A stretch of 6,127 nt of DNA. Source: Oscillospiraceae bacterium (lineage in GTDB: Bacteria; Bacillota; Clostridia; Oscillospirales; Oscillospiraceae). Below, in pieces: positions 1-5,587 of the stretch. The notes under the pieces are model-generated. The model worked only from the letters and a program-made list of their open reading frames with translations, was not told where the DNA came from and made no database searches. The stretch spans positions 1 to 6,127 of the forward strand of contig JAITQY010000090.1 in assembly GCA_031288675.1 (NCBI GenBank), in the 5' to 3' direction. How positions within the stretch are numbered: position 1 is the first letter of the stretch; each line of letters starts with the position of its first letter. The translations under genes and the position numbers were made by a program.

Positions 1-2
1 CT

Positions 3-1184
3 GTTCTGACGTCACAGGGTGTTATCGACGGATTCCCCGACGGAACATTTGACCCCAACAGCGAACTAACTTCTGCACAATTTATCAAAATGGTATGCGC
101 CTCAGTAATTCCGGCGTGGTTAGACGGCATAAGTTCCGAAGGCTATGCTAACTGGGCAGAGGCTTACTATTACGCCGCATTAGATAACGGGCTTATCCGT
201 GACGGCGAATTTGACATTGAGAAACTTAATGACCCGATCAGACGCTATGACGCTTCGCTTTTACTGTCACGCGCACTTGATTTTCGTCTCGAAGCTCCGT
301 TACAGGTTTCATCCGGAATTGCCGTTATGATTGCTGATAACTCTGATATTCCGGCACGGTATCTGCACGGAGTTCAGCTTGGATACTCTGAGGGTTTGCT
401 CACGGGTTACGCTGATAAGAAGTTCAACGGAGATAATCATCTTACACGCGCGGAGGGAGCAACGCTTATCCATCGGCTTATAGACGATACTAAGCGCGTT
501 TCTCTTAACGAACAGGTCACTCCTCCGGAAGAACCACAACCCCAAAATGTCCTGATTGATGACCCGTATCTGCCGCTTCCTCTGACCGACCCGGAAACTT
601 CGCCAGCTCCCGATACCCTGCCTCAACAGCCGGTTTCAGGCGGCAAAGCCGCATTTATCGGTAACAGTTTAATTCACGGACTGTATCTATACGGCAAAGA
701 TGATAAGCCAGATTATTACTTCTCCACCGGAATCAGCATTTTCAAAACGCTGTCTTCGGAGTTCAGCACTTCTTACGGTACGCAAACCACGCTCGCGGAC
801 GCTTTGCCCGGCAAGGATTATTCCAAGATATATTTGCTGTTCGGAATAAACGAGTTAGACGCAAACACGAAGCGATTCCGCAACGCCTACAGCGAAGTAA
901 TTTCCCAAATCAAGCAGTATTGTCCTGACTCCGAAATCTGCGTTATCAGCGTACTTCCAGTAAGCAAGGAGCGCAACGACGGTTCCGCCGTATTTACCCA
1001 AGAACACGTTAAAGGTTTCAATGACGCGTTAAAGGAACTATGTGCTGAGAACAGCTGTACCTATGTTGATATTTATACACTCCTTGCGGACAATGACGGC
1101 TATTTGCCCGCGTCCTCGACTTGGGATGGCATCCATCTAAATAACGGCGTCTATGTCACTTGGGCTGACTTCCTTAAATCATAA
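3..1184 (+). CDS. SLH-domain surface protein with C-terminal SGNH/GDSL hydrolase domain (5' partial)
   Basis: The frame is open from the left edge, so the ATG at 90 is internal and the start lies off the window. 393 residues are visible. The first codons (3-89) read into an SLH repeat containing GVIDGFPDGTFDPNSELT. Two more SLH-like repeats follow at about residues 45-95 (GYANWAEAYYYAALDNGLI) and 120-160 (YLHGVQLGYSEGLLTGYADK). A proline-rich linker lies at about residues 173-212. The rest resembles an SGNH hydrolase: block I IGNSLIHGL with Ser222 as likely nucleophile, a TGIS glycine as block II, GINEL with Asn283 as block III, and DGIH with Asp375 and His378 as block V. By family knowledge, SLH repeats tether proteins to secondary cell-wall polymers and SGNH enzymes cleave esters, often O-acetyl or acyl groups on polysaccharide or peptidoglycan. 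The substrate cannot be told from the sequence. A signal peptide is expected off the window. The stop overlaps the convergent mutS2 stop. Confidence 0.88.
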   Translation, partial: VLTSQGVIDGFPDGTFDPNSELTSAQFIKMVCASVIPAWLDGISSEGYANWAEAYYYAALDNGLIRDGEFDIEKLNDPIRRYDASLLLSRALDFRLEAPLQVSSGIAVMIADNSDIPARYLHGVQLGYSEGLLTGYADKKFNGDNHLTRAEGATLIHRLIDDTKRVSLNEQVTPPEEPQPQNVLIDDPYLPLPLTDPETSPAPDTLPQQPVSGGKAAFIGNSLIHGLYLYGKDDKPDYYFSTGISIFKTLSSEFSTSYGTQTTLADALPGKDYSKIYLLFGINELDANTKRFRNAYSEVISQIKQYCPDSEICVISVLPVSKERNDGSAVFTQEHVKGFNDALKELCAENSCTYVDIYTLLADNDGYLPASSTWDGIHLNNGVYVTWADFLKS

Positions 1185-3521
1185 CTCAACAACTGTAACG
1201 CCCGCATCACCCTCGCCGTAGTTACCCATACGGAACTTTTTAACAAGCTTGTTCTTCTTCAGCGCGTTCTGTACAGCAGTACGGAGCGCGCCAGTGCCTT
1301 TACCGTGTATTACGCGCACACTAAGCAAGTTTACCTGAACCGCAACTGACAAATAACGTTCCACTGCGTCCACCGCTTCGTGACTGTCCATTCCGCGCAA
1401 GTCTATCTCCGAAGTCACTGATAGCGTAGACAGCGCCGCCGCGCTCTTTTCCATATACTTTTGCGTTTCACTCTTAACATCATCTAATAACCTAACTTCG
1501 TTGGCAGCCGCTCTAACCGTCAAAATACCTGCGCGAAGCTCTAATTCGCCGTCACTGCCGATAGCTATGACGTCCGCGCGCGTTCCGAATTTAAGCAGCT
1601 GAACGACGTCGCCTACTCTGATTTCACGGAAGTTCCATTCCGCCGCGTCAACTTCTTCCTCCTCTCCCGCAGAAAGAGCATTCTCTGCATCGTTAAGTTC
1701 TTTGAAAGCTTCGGCAGGATTTGCGCCTGTAGTTTTTGCGATTTCCAAAGCTTTACGCACAGCCGCGCGCGCCTCCTTAATTATGGATTCCGCTTGAAGC
1801 TTTGCGCTGCGTGTCGCTTTATTTTTCTCCTCTTCAAGGAATTTACGAAGCTTCTCCGCGTCATTGCGTTCGCGCTCAAGCTCCGCGCTTTTAAGCCGCA
1901 GTTCCTCGCTTGCGTTTTCCATCTGCTGACGCTTTTCCTGAAGCGCCGCAATCACAGAGTCAAACTCCGCATTGTCACGGTCAATACGCTCTTTAGCATC
2001 CTCAATAACCGCAGACATAAGACCAAGCCGCTCCGATATGGCAAACGCGTTACTTTTGCCGGGAATTCCTGTAATCAAGCGGTATGTCGGCTTTAATGTC
2101 TCAACGTCAAATTCACAGCTTGCGTTTTCTACCCCTGCTGTTTGCAGCGCGTACATTTTAAGCTCCGCATAATGCGTCGTAACCGCCAGCTTAGCGCCGT
2201 GCTTTCGCGCGAACTCTATTATAGCAATTGCAAGCGCCGCGCCCTCCGCCGGGTCCGTACCGGCTCCAAGCTCGTCAAAAAGAACAAGCGCGTCAGGTTC
2301 ATAGCGTATTTCGCCAAGGATTTCTACGATATTCTTCATGTGACCGCTGAAAGTCGAGAGCGATTGCTCAATGCTCTGCTCATCGCCGATGTCAGCAAGT
2401 ATTTCGCTGAACACCGGAAGTCTGCTGCCGCTATCCGCCGGAACACAAATTCCGCAAGCCGCCATAGCGCACAGAAGTCCAAGCGTTTTCAAACTGACTG
2501 TTTTGCCGCCGGTATTAGGTCCTGTAATAACAAGAGTATCTTGCTTAGTACTCAGCGTAATGTCAATCGGCACTGCCTCCGATTTCGGCAAAAGCGGATG
2601 CCGTGCCCGTTTGATTCTGATTTCGCCGTTTGAAGTAAGTACCGGCTCTGTACCGCGTATCTCCGTGCTGTACTCCGCTTTGGCGAATATAACGTCAAGT
2701 GAAGTAAGCGTCTCCCAGTTAGTAAGAATATCATCGGCAAAGCTTGCCGTATCCGCGCTTAACTCAGCAAGAATACGGTCTATTTCCGCCTTTTCTTTTG
2801 ACTCTAACTCTCTGATTTCATTGTTCGCCTGCACTACCGTCATCGGCTCAATGAACAAAGTCGCGCCGCTGGAACTTGCATCGTGAACGATACCGGGTAC
2901 AGACCCCTTATGCTCAGCCCGTACAGGCACAACAAACCGTCCGCTGCGCTGAGTTATAATATTTTCCTGCAAAACTTTCTGGTATGTTGGAGATGAAATG
3001 ATTTTTTGCAGTACGTCGCGTACTTTACCGTTTGCCGCTTTAATGTGCCGCCGTATAGCGCTCAGTTCCGGCGAAGCTTTATCTGCAATTTCATCCTCAC
3101 TGACTATCGCGTTACCGATTTTGTCTTCTAAGAACCGGTTAGGGCGAAGCGCCCAAAATCGCGGCGCAAGGGAGTTATTATTACAGCCCTCGCCATATGC
3201 GGAAATCTCACGCGTTGCGCGCAAAACCGAAGATATGTTCAGCAGCTCCCGCGTATTTAATTGTCCGCCTAGCTTAGACCGCGACAGCGCGGCACGAATA
3301 TCACGCACTCCGCTGAATCCGGGTGACGCTTTGACTTCCGTCATCTTTATTGCGTCTGAAGTTTCTTGCAGAAGCCGCGTCACTTCTTTGGCGTCAGACG
3401 AGGGACGCAGCGTTCCTGTAAGCTCTTTCGCCGCATCGCTTCCTGCGTGGAACGCCGCGTTGGCAAGCACTTGCGGAAGCTCTATTGTCCGCAGTGATTT
3501 TTCTATAAGTTCCTGATTCAT
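1179..3521 (-). CDS. mutS2: Endonuclease MutS2 (MutS-family ATPase with Smr domain)
   Basis: The 780-residue product is full length for the family. An N-terminal MutS core and clamp region (about 1-320) precedes the ATPase: Walker A GPNTGGKT at 334-341, Walker B LVLFDELGAGTD with Asp416/Glu417, then the TTHY histidine signature. A charged coiled coil follows at about 503-592, then a small beta-rich KOW-like segment (about 628-680), then a C-terminal Smr domain (about 705-780) with DLRG at 707-710 and HGKGTG at 739-744. The MutS1 mismatch-recognition domain is absent, as expected. Known roles of the family are suppression of recombination (Helicobacter, Thermus) and, in Bacillus, splitting of collided ribosomes; which applies here cannot be read from sequence. 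The ATG at 3521 is preceded by AGGAG with a 7-nt spacer. It is the last gene of the ybeY-era-recO-mutS2 run, 10 nt after recO, so it is probably co-transcribed. Confidence 0.97.
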   Translation of the reverse strand: MNQELIEKSLRTIELPQVLANAAFHAGSDAAKELTGTLRPSSDAKEVTRLLQETSDAIKMTEVKASPGFSGVRDIRAALSRSKLGGQLNTRELLNISSVLRATREISAYGEGCNNNSLAPRFWALRPNRFLEDKIGNAIVSEDEIADKASPELSAIRRHIKAANGKVRDVLQKIISSPTYQKVLQENIITQRSGRFVVPVRAEHKGSVPGIVHDASSSGATLFIEPMTVVQANNEIRELESKEKAEIDRILAELSADTASFADDILTNWETLTSLDVIFAKAEYSTEIRGTEPVLTSNGEIRIKRARHPLLPKSEAVPIDITLSTKQDTLVITGPNTGGKTVSLKTLGLLCAMAACGICVPADSGSRLPVFSEILADIGDEQSIEQSLSTFSGHMKNIVEILGEIRYEPDALVLFDELGAGTDPAEGAALAIAIIEFARKHGAKLAVTTHYAELKMYALQTAGVENASCEFDVETLKPTYRLITGIPGKSNAFAISERLGLMSAVIEDAKERIDRDNAEFDSVIAALQEKRQQMENASEELRLKSAELERERNDAEKLRKFLEEEKNKATRSAKLQAESIIKEARAAVRKALEIAKTTGANPAEAFKELNDAENALSAGEEEEVDAAEWNFREIRVGDVVQLLKFGTRADVIAIGSDGELELRAGILTVRAAANEVRLLDDVKSETQKYMEKSAAALSTLSVTSEIDLRGMDSHEAVDAVERYLSVAVQVNLLSVRVIHGKGTGALRTAVQNALKKNKLVKKFRMGNYGEGDAGVTVVEL

Positions 3522-3528
3522 TAAATTT

Positions 3529-3533
3529 CTCCT
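3529..3533 (-). promoter_or_regulatory. Ribosome binding site of mutS2, overlapping the recO stop
   Basis: Read on the minus strand, TAGGAGAAATTTA precedes the mutS2 ATG. AGGAG is a strong Shine-Dalgarno with a 7-nt spacer. The first AG of this motif is also the end of the recO TAG stop, so ribosomes ending recO stop on the mutS2 binding site, which suggests coupled translation. It also supports the ATG at 3521 as the true start. Confidence 0.8.
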
Positions 3534-3987
3534 AAATCAAATGCTCGCGTATCTCGTCAAACGAAGCGAATCCGGCAAGTTCGGCAATACGTGATTCAAA
3601 CGCGGTTTGAAAAGCCGCGATTTCCGGCGTATCTATCTTAGCCAGCGTGTCATATCCCCTCGCAAGCAAACGGAATAGATCCGGCTCCGGAACATCGCTG
3701 TCCGCAACAGTTTCGGCTATCTTCGCCATATACGCCGCAAGTCCGAATTTCTCATACGATTTCCGCAGTCCGATAAATTCTGTTATCGTTGACGCTTCCT
3801 TCAATTCCCATTTTCCACGTCTGCTTCGCATTGTCATCTCGGAACACGAAAACGGCTCCGTATATCCGCCGTGAGAGTAGGCTGTAACTACGATTTTCTC
3901 GCCTTTCTCCGTAAGTACGGTAAGCAACCGCGCGCGCTCCTTGTAATCGGCAAACCGCAATACTATAACTCTAATCGTCTGAAACAT
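3532..3987 (-). CDS. recO: Short DNA repair protein RecO (N-terminal OB domain, lacks zinc-finger/C-terminal part)
   Basis: RecO helps load RecA at gaps by binding ssDNA and annealing strands. The N-terminus fits the family OB fold: MFQTIRVIVLRFADYKERAR, then VLTEKGEKI and MRSRRGKWELKEAS within the first 66 residues. A helical part follows to about residue 140 (FGLAAYMAKIAETV, ESRIAELAGF). The protein ends at 151 residues, where usual RecO (about 240-255) continues into a CxxC zinc motif and more helices. Only one Cys (48) is present. The stop is 10 nt from mutS2, so no lost C-terminal sequence remains downstream. I chose the ATG at 3987 because the family begins right at this motif; a TTG at 3993 would add two residues. 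The ATG lies inside the era 3' end (17-nt overlap) with no strong Shine-Dalgarno nearby, so translation is probably coupled to era. Family assignment is firm; whether the short form works is unknown. Confidence 0.85.
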   Translation of the reverse strand: MFQTIRVIVLRFADYKERARLLTVLTEKGEKIVVTAYSHGGYTEPFSCSEMTMRSRRGKWELKEASTITEFIGLRKSYEKFGLAAYMAKIAETVADSDVPEPDLFRLLARGYDTLAKIDTPEIAAFQTAFESRIAELAGFASFDEIREHLI

Positions 3988-4864
3988 AGCCAAATTCTTT
4001 AATAAGCCCCGGACGATCCCGCCAGCCCTCTTTAACTTTGACCCAAGTTTGTAAGAATACCTTAGTACCCATAAACCGCTCTATATCACGGCGCGCAAGC
4101 TCCCCGACGCGTTTGATTGCCGCTCCGTTCTTTCCGATGATGATACGCTTATGAGACTGCCGTTCACAGTAAATCGTTGCTTCTATGTCAATGATTTCCG
4201 TGTCAATGCGTTCGGAAAATTTAGTGATTTCCACCGCCGTACCGTGGGGTATCTCCTGATCCAAACAGATAAGAAGTTTCTCGCGTATCAATTCCCCAAC
4301 TACCGCGCTGTCAGGCTGGTCGGTAGTCATATCTTCCGGAAACAACGCTTCCCCGTCTTTTGCAAACGCTGCCAGCAGTTTAAGCAGTTCCTCTACCCCG
4401 TCTCCGTTCTTTGCCGAAACCGGAACTATTTGTTCAAACACTTCGGAGTATTTTTCAATCACCGGAAGCAGTTCCGCCTTGTTTTCTAACGTGTCAATTT
4501 TGTTAATTACAAGTAACGCAGGTACGTTGCTGCCTTTTATAAGCTGCTCCATCTCCGCGTCCTGACGGTCTCGGTCAATTAAATACAGTACCGCGTCCGC
4601 TCCTCCGAAACTGCTTTTCACAGTGCGGTCCATATACTCGTCAAGTTTATTCTTCGGCGTATGGAATCCAGGCGTGTCAACGAACACAAACTGAACCCCG
4701 TTTCGTGCAGTTACCGCGTAAATGCGTGTTCGCGTCGTCTGCGGCTTTGGCGATACGATAGCGATTTTTTCGCCCGCAAACGCGTTTGCCAGCGTACTCT
4801 TGCCCACGTTAGGACGTCCTACAACCGCGACTACTGCGGTCTTTGTTATCTTTTGTTTTGTCAT
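3971..4864 (-). CDS. era: GTPase Era (30S ribosome assembly)
   Basis: This 297-residue protein has the family's usual length and all its motifs: G1 GRPNVGKS at 16-23, the switch I segment PQTTRTR at 41-47, G3 DTPG at 63-66, G4 NKID at 121-124, and G5 SAKNGDG from 150. The C-terminal KH RNA-binding domain follows, with IIIGKNGAAIK around 241-251 and the conserved ending KVKEGWRDRP near 277-286. Era binds the 3' end of 16S rRNA during maturation of the small subunit, cycling between GTP and GDP forms; this is family knowledge. The start ATG sits 8 nt after the ybeY stop and has AAGGAG just upstream. The 3' end overlaps recO. Pairing with ybeY fits, as YbeY is known to work with Era on 16S rRNA 3' processing. 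Nothing is odd in the reading frame. Confidence 0.98.
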   Translation of the reverse strand: MTKQKITKTAVVAVVGRPNVGKSTLANAFAGEKIAIVSPKPQTTRTRIYAVTARNGVQFVFVDTPGFHTPKNKLDEYMDRTVKSSFGGADAVLYLIDRDRQDAEMEQLIKGSNVPALLVINKIDTLENKAELLPVIEKYSEVFEQIVPVSAKNGDGVEELLKLLAAFAKDGEALFPEDMTTDQPDSAVVGELIREKLLICLDQEIPHGTAVEITKFSERIDTEIIDIEATIYCERQSHKRIIIGKNGAAIKRVGELARRDIERFMGTKVFLQTWVKVKEGWRDRPGLIKEFGYVSDD

Positions 4865-4868
4865 TCTG

Positions 4869-4874
4869 CTCCTT
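4869..4874 (-). promoter_or_regulatory. Ribosome binding site of era, overlapping the ybeY stop
   Basis: On the minus strand the ybeY stop runs straight into the motif: TAAGGAGCAGA then the era ATG. AAGGAG lies 4 nt before the start, slightly close but a good match. Sharing of stop and binding site implies that era translation follows ybeY translation. Confidence 0.75.
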
Positions 4875-5298
4875 ATCTGTTAAGCCCTATCAAGCGCATT
4901 ATTTCTTCTTCCTTTGCGCGCATTGCCGCGCGTTCTTCGTCTCCGTTTACGTGGTCGTAGCCAAGCAGATGCAGTACGCTGTGAACGCACAAATACGCCG
5001 TCTCGCGCTCCGTGCTATGCCCATACTGCCGCGCCTGAACGCGTACCTTGTCAACGCACAAAGCTATATCCCCTCCTCCGTTATCGTCCGGAAATGACAG
5101 CACATCCGTAATATGGTCTGTATCCCGAAATCCCCGGTTGAGTTTCCGTATCTCATTTCGTCCGCACAGAAGAACGCTGACAAACCCGTCCGAATTTTCA
5201 GCCTCCAGCGCGGCATTTACTGCGCTTCGTATTATTCGGTACGGAACAGGACGCTTTACTCCGCGCGAACGTCTTATTTCTATCCTTTGTTCATTCAT
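4873..5298 (-). CDS. ybeY: Endoribonuclease YbeY (rRNA maturation factor)
   Basis: The 141-residue product is of normal length and carries the metal-binding signature HSVLHLLGYDH, with His106, His110 and His116 as the three zinc ligands. The conserved segment LNRGFRDTDHITDVLSFP lies at 53-70. YbeY acts in 16S rRNA 3' end maturation and late 70S quality control (family knowledge). The ATG at 5298 must be the start, because an in-frame TAG sits two codons upstream. The Shine-Dalgarno is poor: a good GAGAGGA lies 16 nt away, too far to be ideal, and only GAGATAG is close. It heads the ybeY-era-recO-mutS2 run. In many Firmicutes phoH ends close to ybeY; here 275 bp of repeat-rich DNA separates them. 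Confidence 0.96.
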   Translation of the reverse strand: MNEQRIEIRRSRGVKRPVPYRIIRSAVNAALEAENSDGFVSVLLCGRNEIRKLNRGFRDTDHITDVLSFPDDNGGGDIALCVDKVRVQARQYGHSTERETAYLCVHSVLHLLGYDHVNGDEERAAMRAKEEEIMRLIGLNR

Positions 5299-5344
5299 AC
5301 GCTATCTCAGTTTATCCTCTCGAAGAACTGTTCGCAAATTATTT

Positions 5345-5373
5345 ATGATTACACAAAATATTTCTCTTGACAA
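5345..5373 (-). promoter_or_regulatory. Weak candidate promoter for the ybeY operon
   Basis: On the minus strand TTGTCA (5373-5368, 5 of 6 to the -35 consensus) is followed after 17 nt by AATCAT (5350-5345), a poor -10. It shares its -35 bases with the strong promoter on the other strand. It lies about 50 nt upstream of ybeY, which is a sensible place, but the -10 match is weak and read-through from phoH is an equally good explanation. Confidence 0.2.
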
Positions 5374-5395
5374 ATCAGAAACTTTGTGCTATAAT
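5367..5395 (+). promoter_or_regulatory. Exact-consensus sigma-70/sigma-A promoter, facing right, no downstream gene
   Basis: TTGACA at 5367-5372 and TATAAT at 5390-5395 are separated by exactly 17 nt, and a TG at 5387-5388 adds an extended -10. All twelve core bases match the consensus, so the predicted start of transcription is near 5401-5403. The plus strand downstream holds no gene: the first ATG (5405) gives four codons and the next (5426) seven. The transcript would cross the repeat element and run antisense into the 3' end of phoH. An AGGAG at 5398-5402 just before the first ATG overlaps the predicted start site, so it is unlikely to act as a binding site. Confidence 0.75.
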
Positions 5396-5402
5396 ACAGG
5401 AG

Positions 5403-5437
5403 TAATGATTAGTGACTAATATTTAATGATTAATGGT
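5403..5437 (+). repeat. Degenerate heptanucleotide tandem repeat, five units (consensus TAATGAT)
   Basis: Five 7-nt units lie in register: TAATGAT, TAGTGAC, TAATATT, TAATGAT, TAATGGT. The block starts within a few bases of the predicted transcription start of the plus-strand promoter. The unit length is not a multiple of three and stop codons recur, so it is non-coding. It forms the left part of the intergenic repeat element. Confidence 0.65.
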
Positions 5438-5453
5438 TCTGTAAGCTAAACCC

Positions 5454-5510
5454 GTCCCACCGTAGGGGCGAGCACTGCTCGCCCGACTCCCTCTCGTCCC
5501 CCGTAGGGCG
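5454..5510 (+). repeat. Imperfect direct repeat pair flanking the palindrome
   Basis: GTCCCACCGTAGGGGCG at 5454-5470 recurs as GTCCCCCGTAGGGCG at 5496-5510, differing by two single-base deletions. The first copy runs into the left arm of the palindrome. The second copy has only a short remnant hairpin (GTAG-GGCG-CTAC), so it may be a decayed second copy of the same module. Confidence 0.6.
5466..5484. repeat. Perfect 19-nt palindrome (hairpin-forming)
   Basis: GGGCGAGCA and TGCTCGCCC flank a single C, giving 9-nt arms. As RNA it could form an 8-bp GC-rich stem with a 3-nt loop. No T-run follows on either strand, so it is not a typical intrinsic terminator. GTAGGGGCG-palindrome-CGCCC modules of this look resemble dispersed intergenic repeats that I recall from some bacterial genomes; this is recollection and not checked. 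Confidence 0.7.
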
Positions 5511-5519
5511 CTACCCCGT

Positions 5520-5540
5520 CTTAATTTCCAATTTGCAATT
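5520..5540 (+). repeat. Degenerate heptanucleotide repeat, three units (NNNAATT type)
   Basis: Three 7-nt units in register read CTTAATT, TCCAATT, TGCAATT, sharing AATT at the end of each unit. It has the same period as the blocks to its left and right but a different unit sequence, which supports a composite repeat element and not chance. Confidence 0.5.
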
Positions 5541-5552
5541 TTACCGCATCCC

Positions 5553-5587
5553 TCGTCTCCTAACTCCTACTACCTAACGCCTATCGC
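5553..5587 (-). repeat. Degenerate heptanucleotide repeat, five units, running into the 3' end of phoH
   Basis: Read on the minus strand the units are GCGATAG, GCGTTAG, GTAGTAG, GAGTTAG, GAGACGA (consensus near GAGTTAG). The second unit supplies the TAG stop of phoH, and the first encodes part of its last residues. The repeat therefore overlaps the end of the coding region and continues downstream of it. Confidence 0.6.

Noticed and set aside
90..92. ATG at 90 as start of the surface protein
   Set aside because: The frame is open upstream to the edge and those codons encode a clear SLH motif, so the start lies off the window.
309..626. Minus-strand open frame of 105 codons inside the SLH/SGNH gene
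   Set aside because: It is antisense to a well-supported coding region, is rich in Arg and Ser in a shadow-like way and matches no family I recognise.
1794..3516. Several plus-strand open frames of 66-172 codons opposite mutS2
   Set aside because: They are antisense to a full-length, motif-complete MutS2, show no recognisable domains and have no convincing binding sites.
4151..4489. Plus-strand open frame of 112 codons opposite era
   Set aside because: It is the reverse of the conserved Era KH and GTPase coding sequence, with no independent support.
5048..5419. Plus-strand open frame across ybeY ending just after the strong promoter
   Set aside because: Most of it is antisense to ybeY and its composition looks like a shadow; the promoter lies inside its end and so could not express it.
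5466..5484. Palindrome as an intrinsic terminator for phoH or for the plus-strand promoter
   Set aside because: Neither side has a run of T after the stem, so it lacks the second half of a standard terminator.
5403..5587. CRISPR array
   Set aside because: The repeats are 7 nt long, degenerate and have no spacers.
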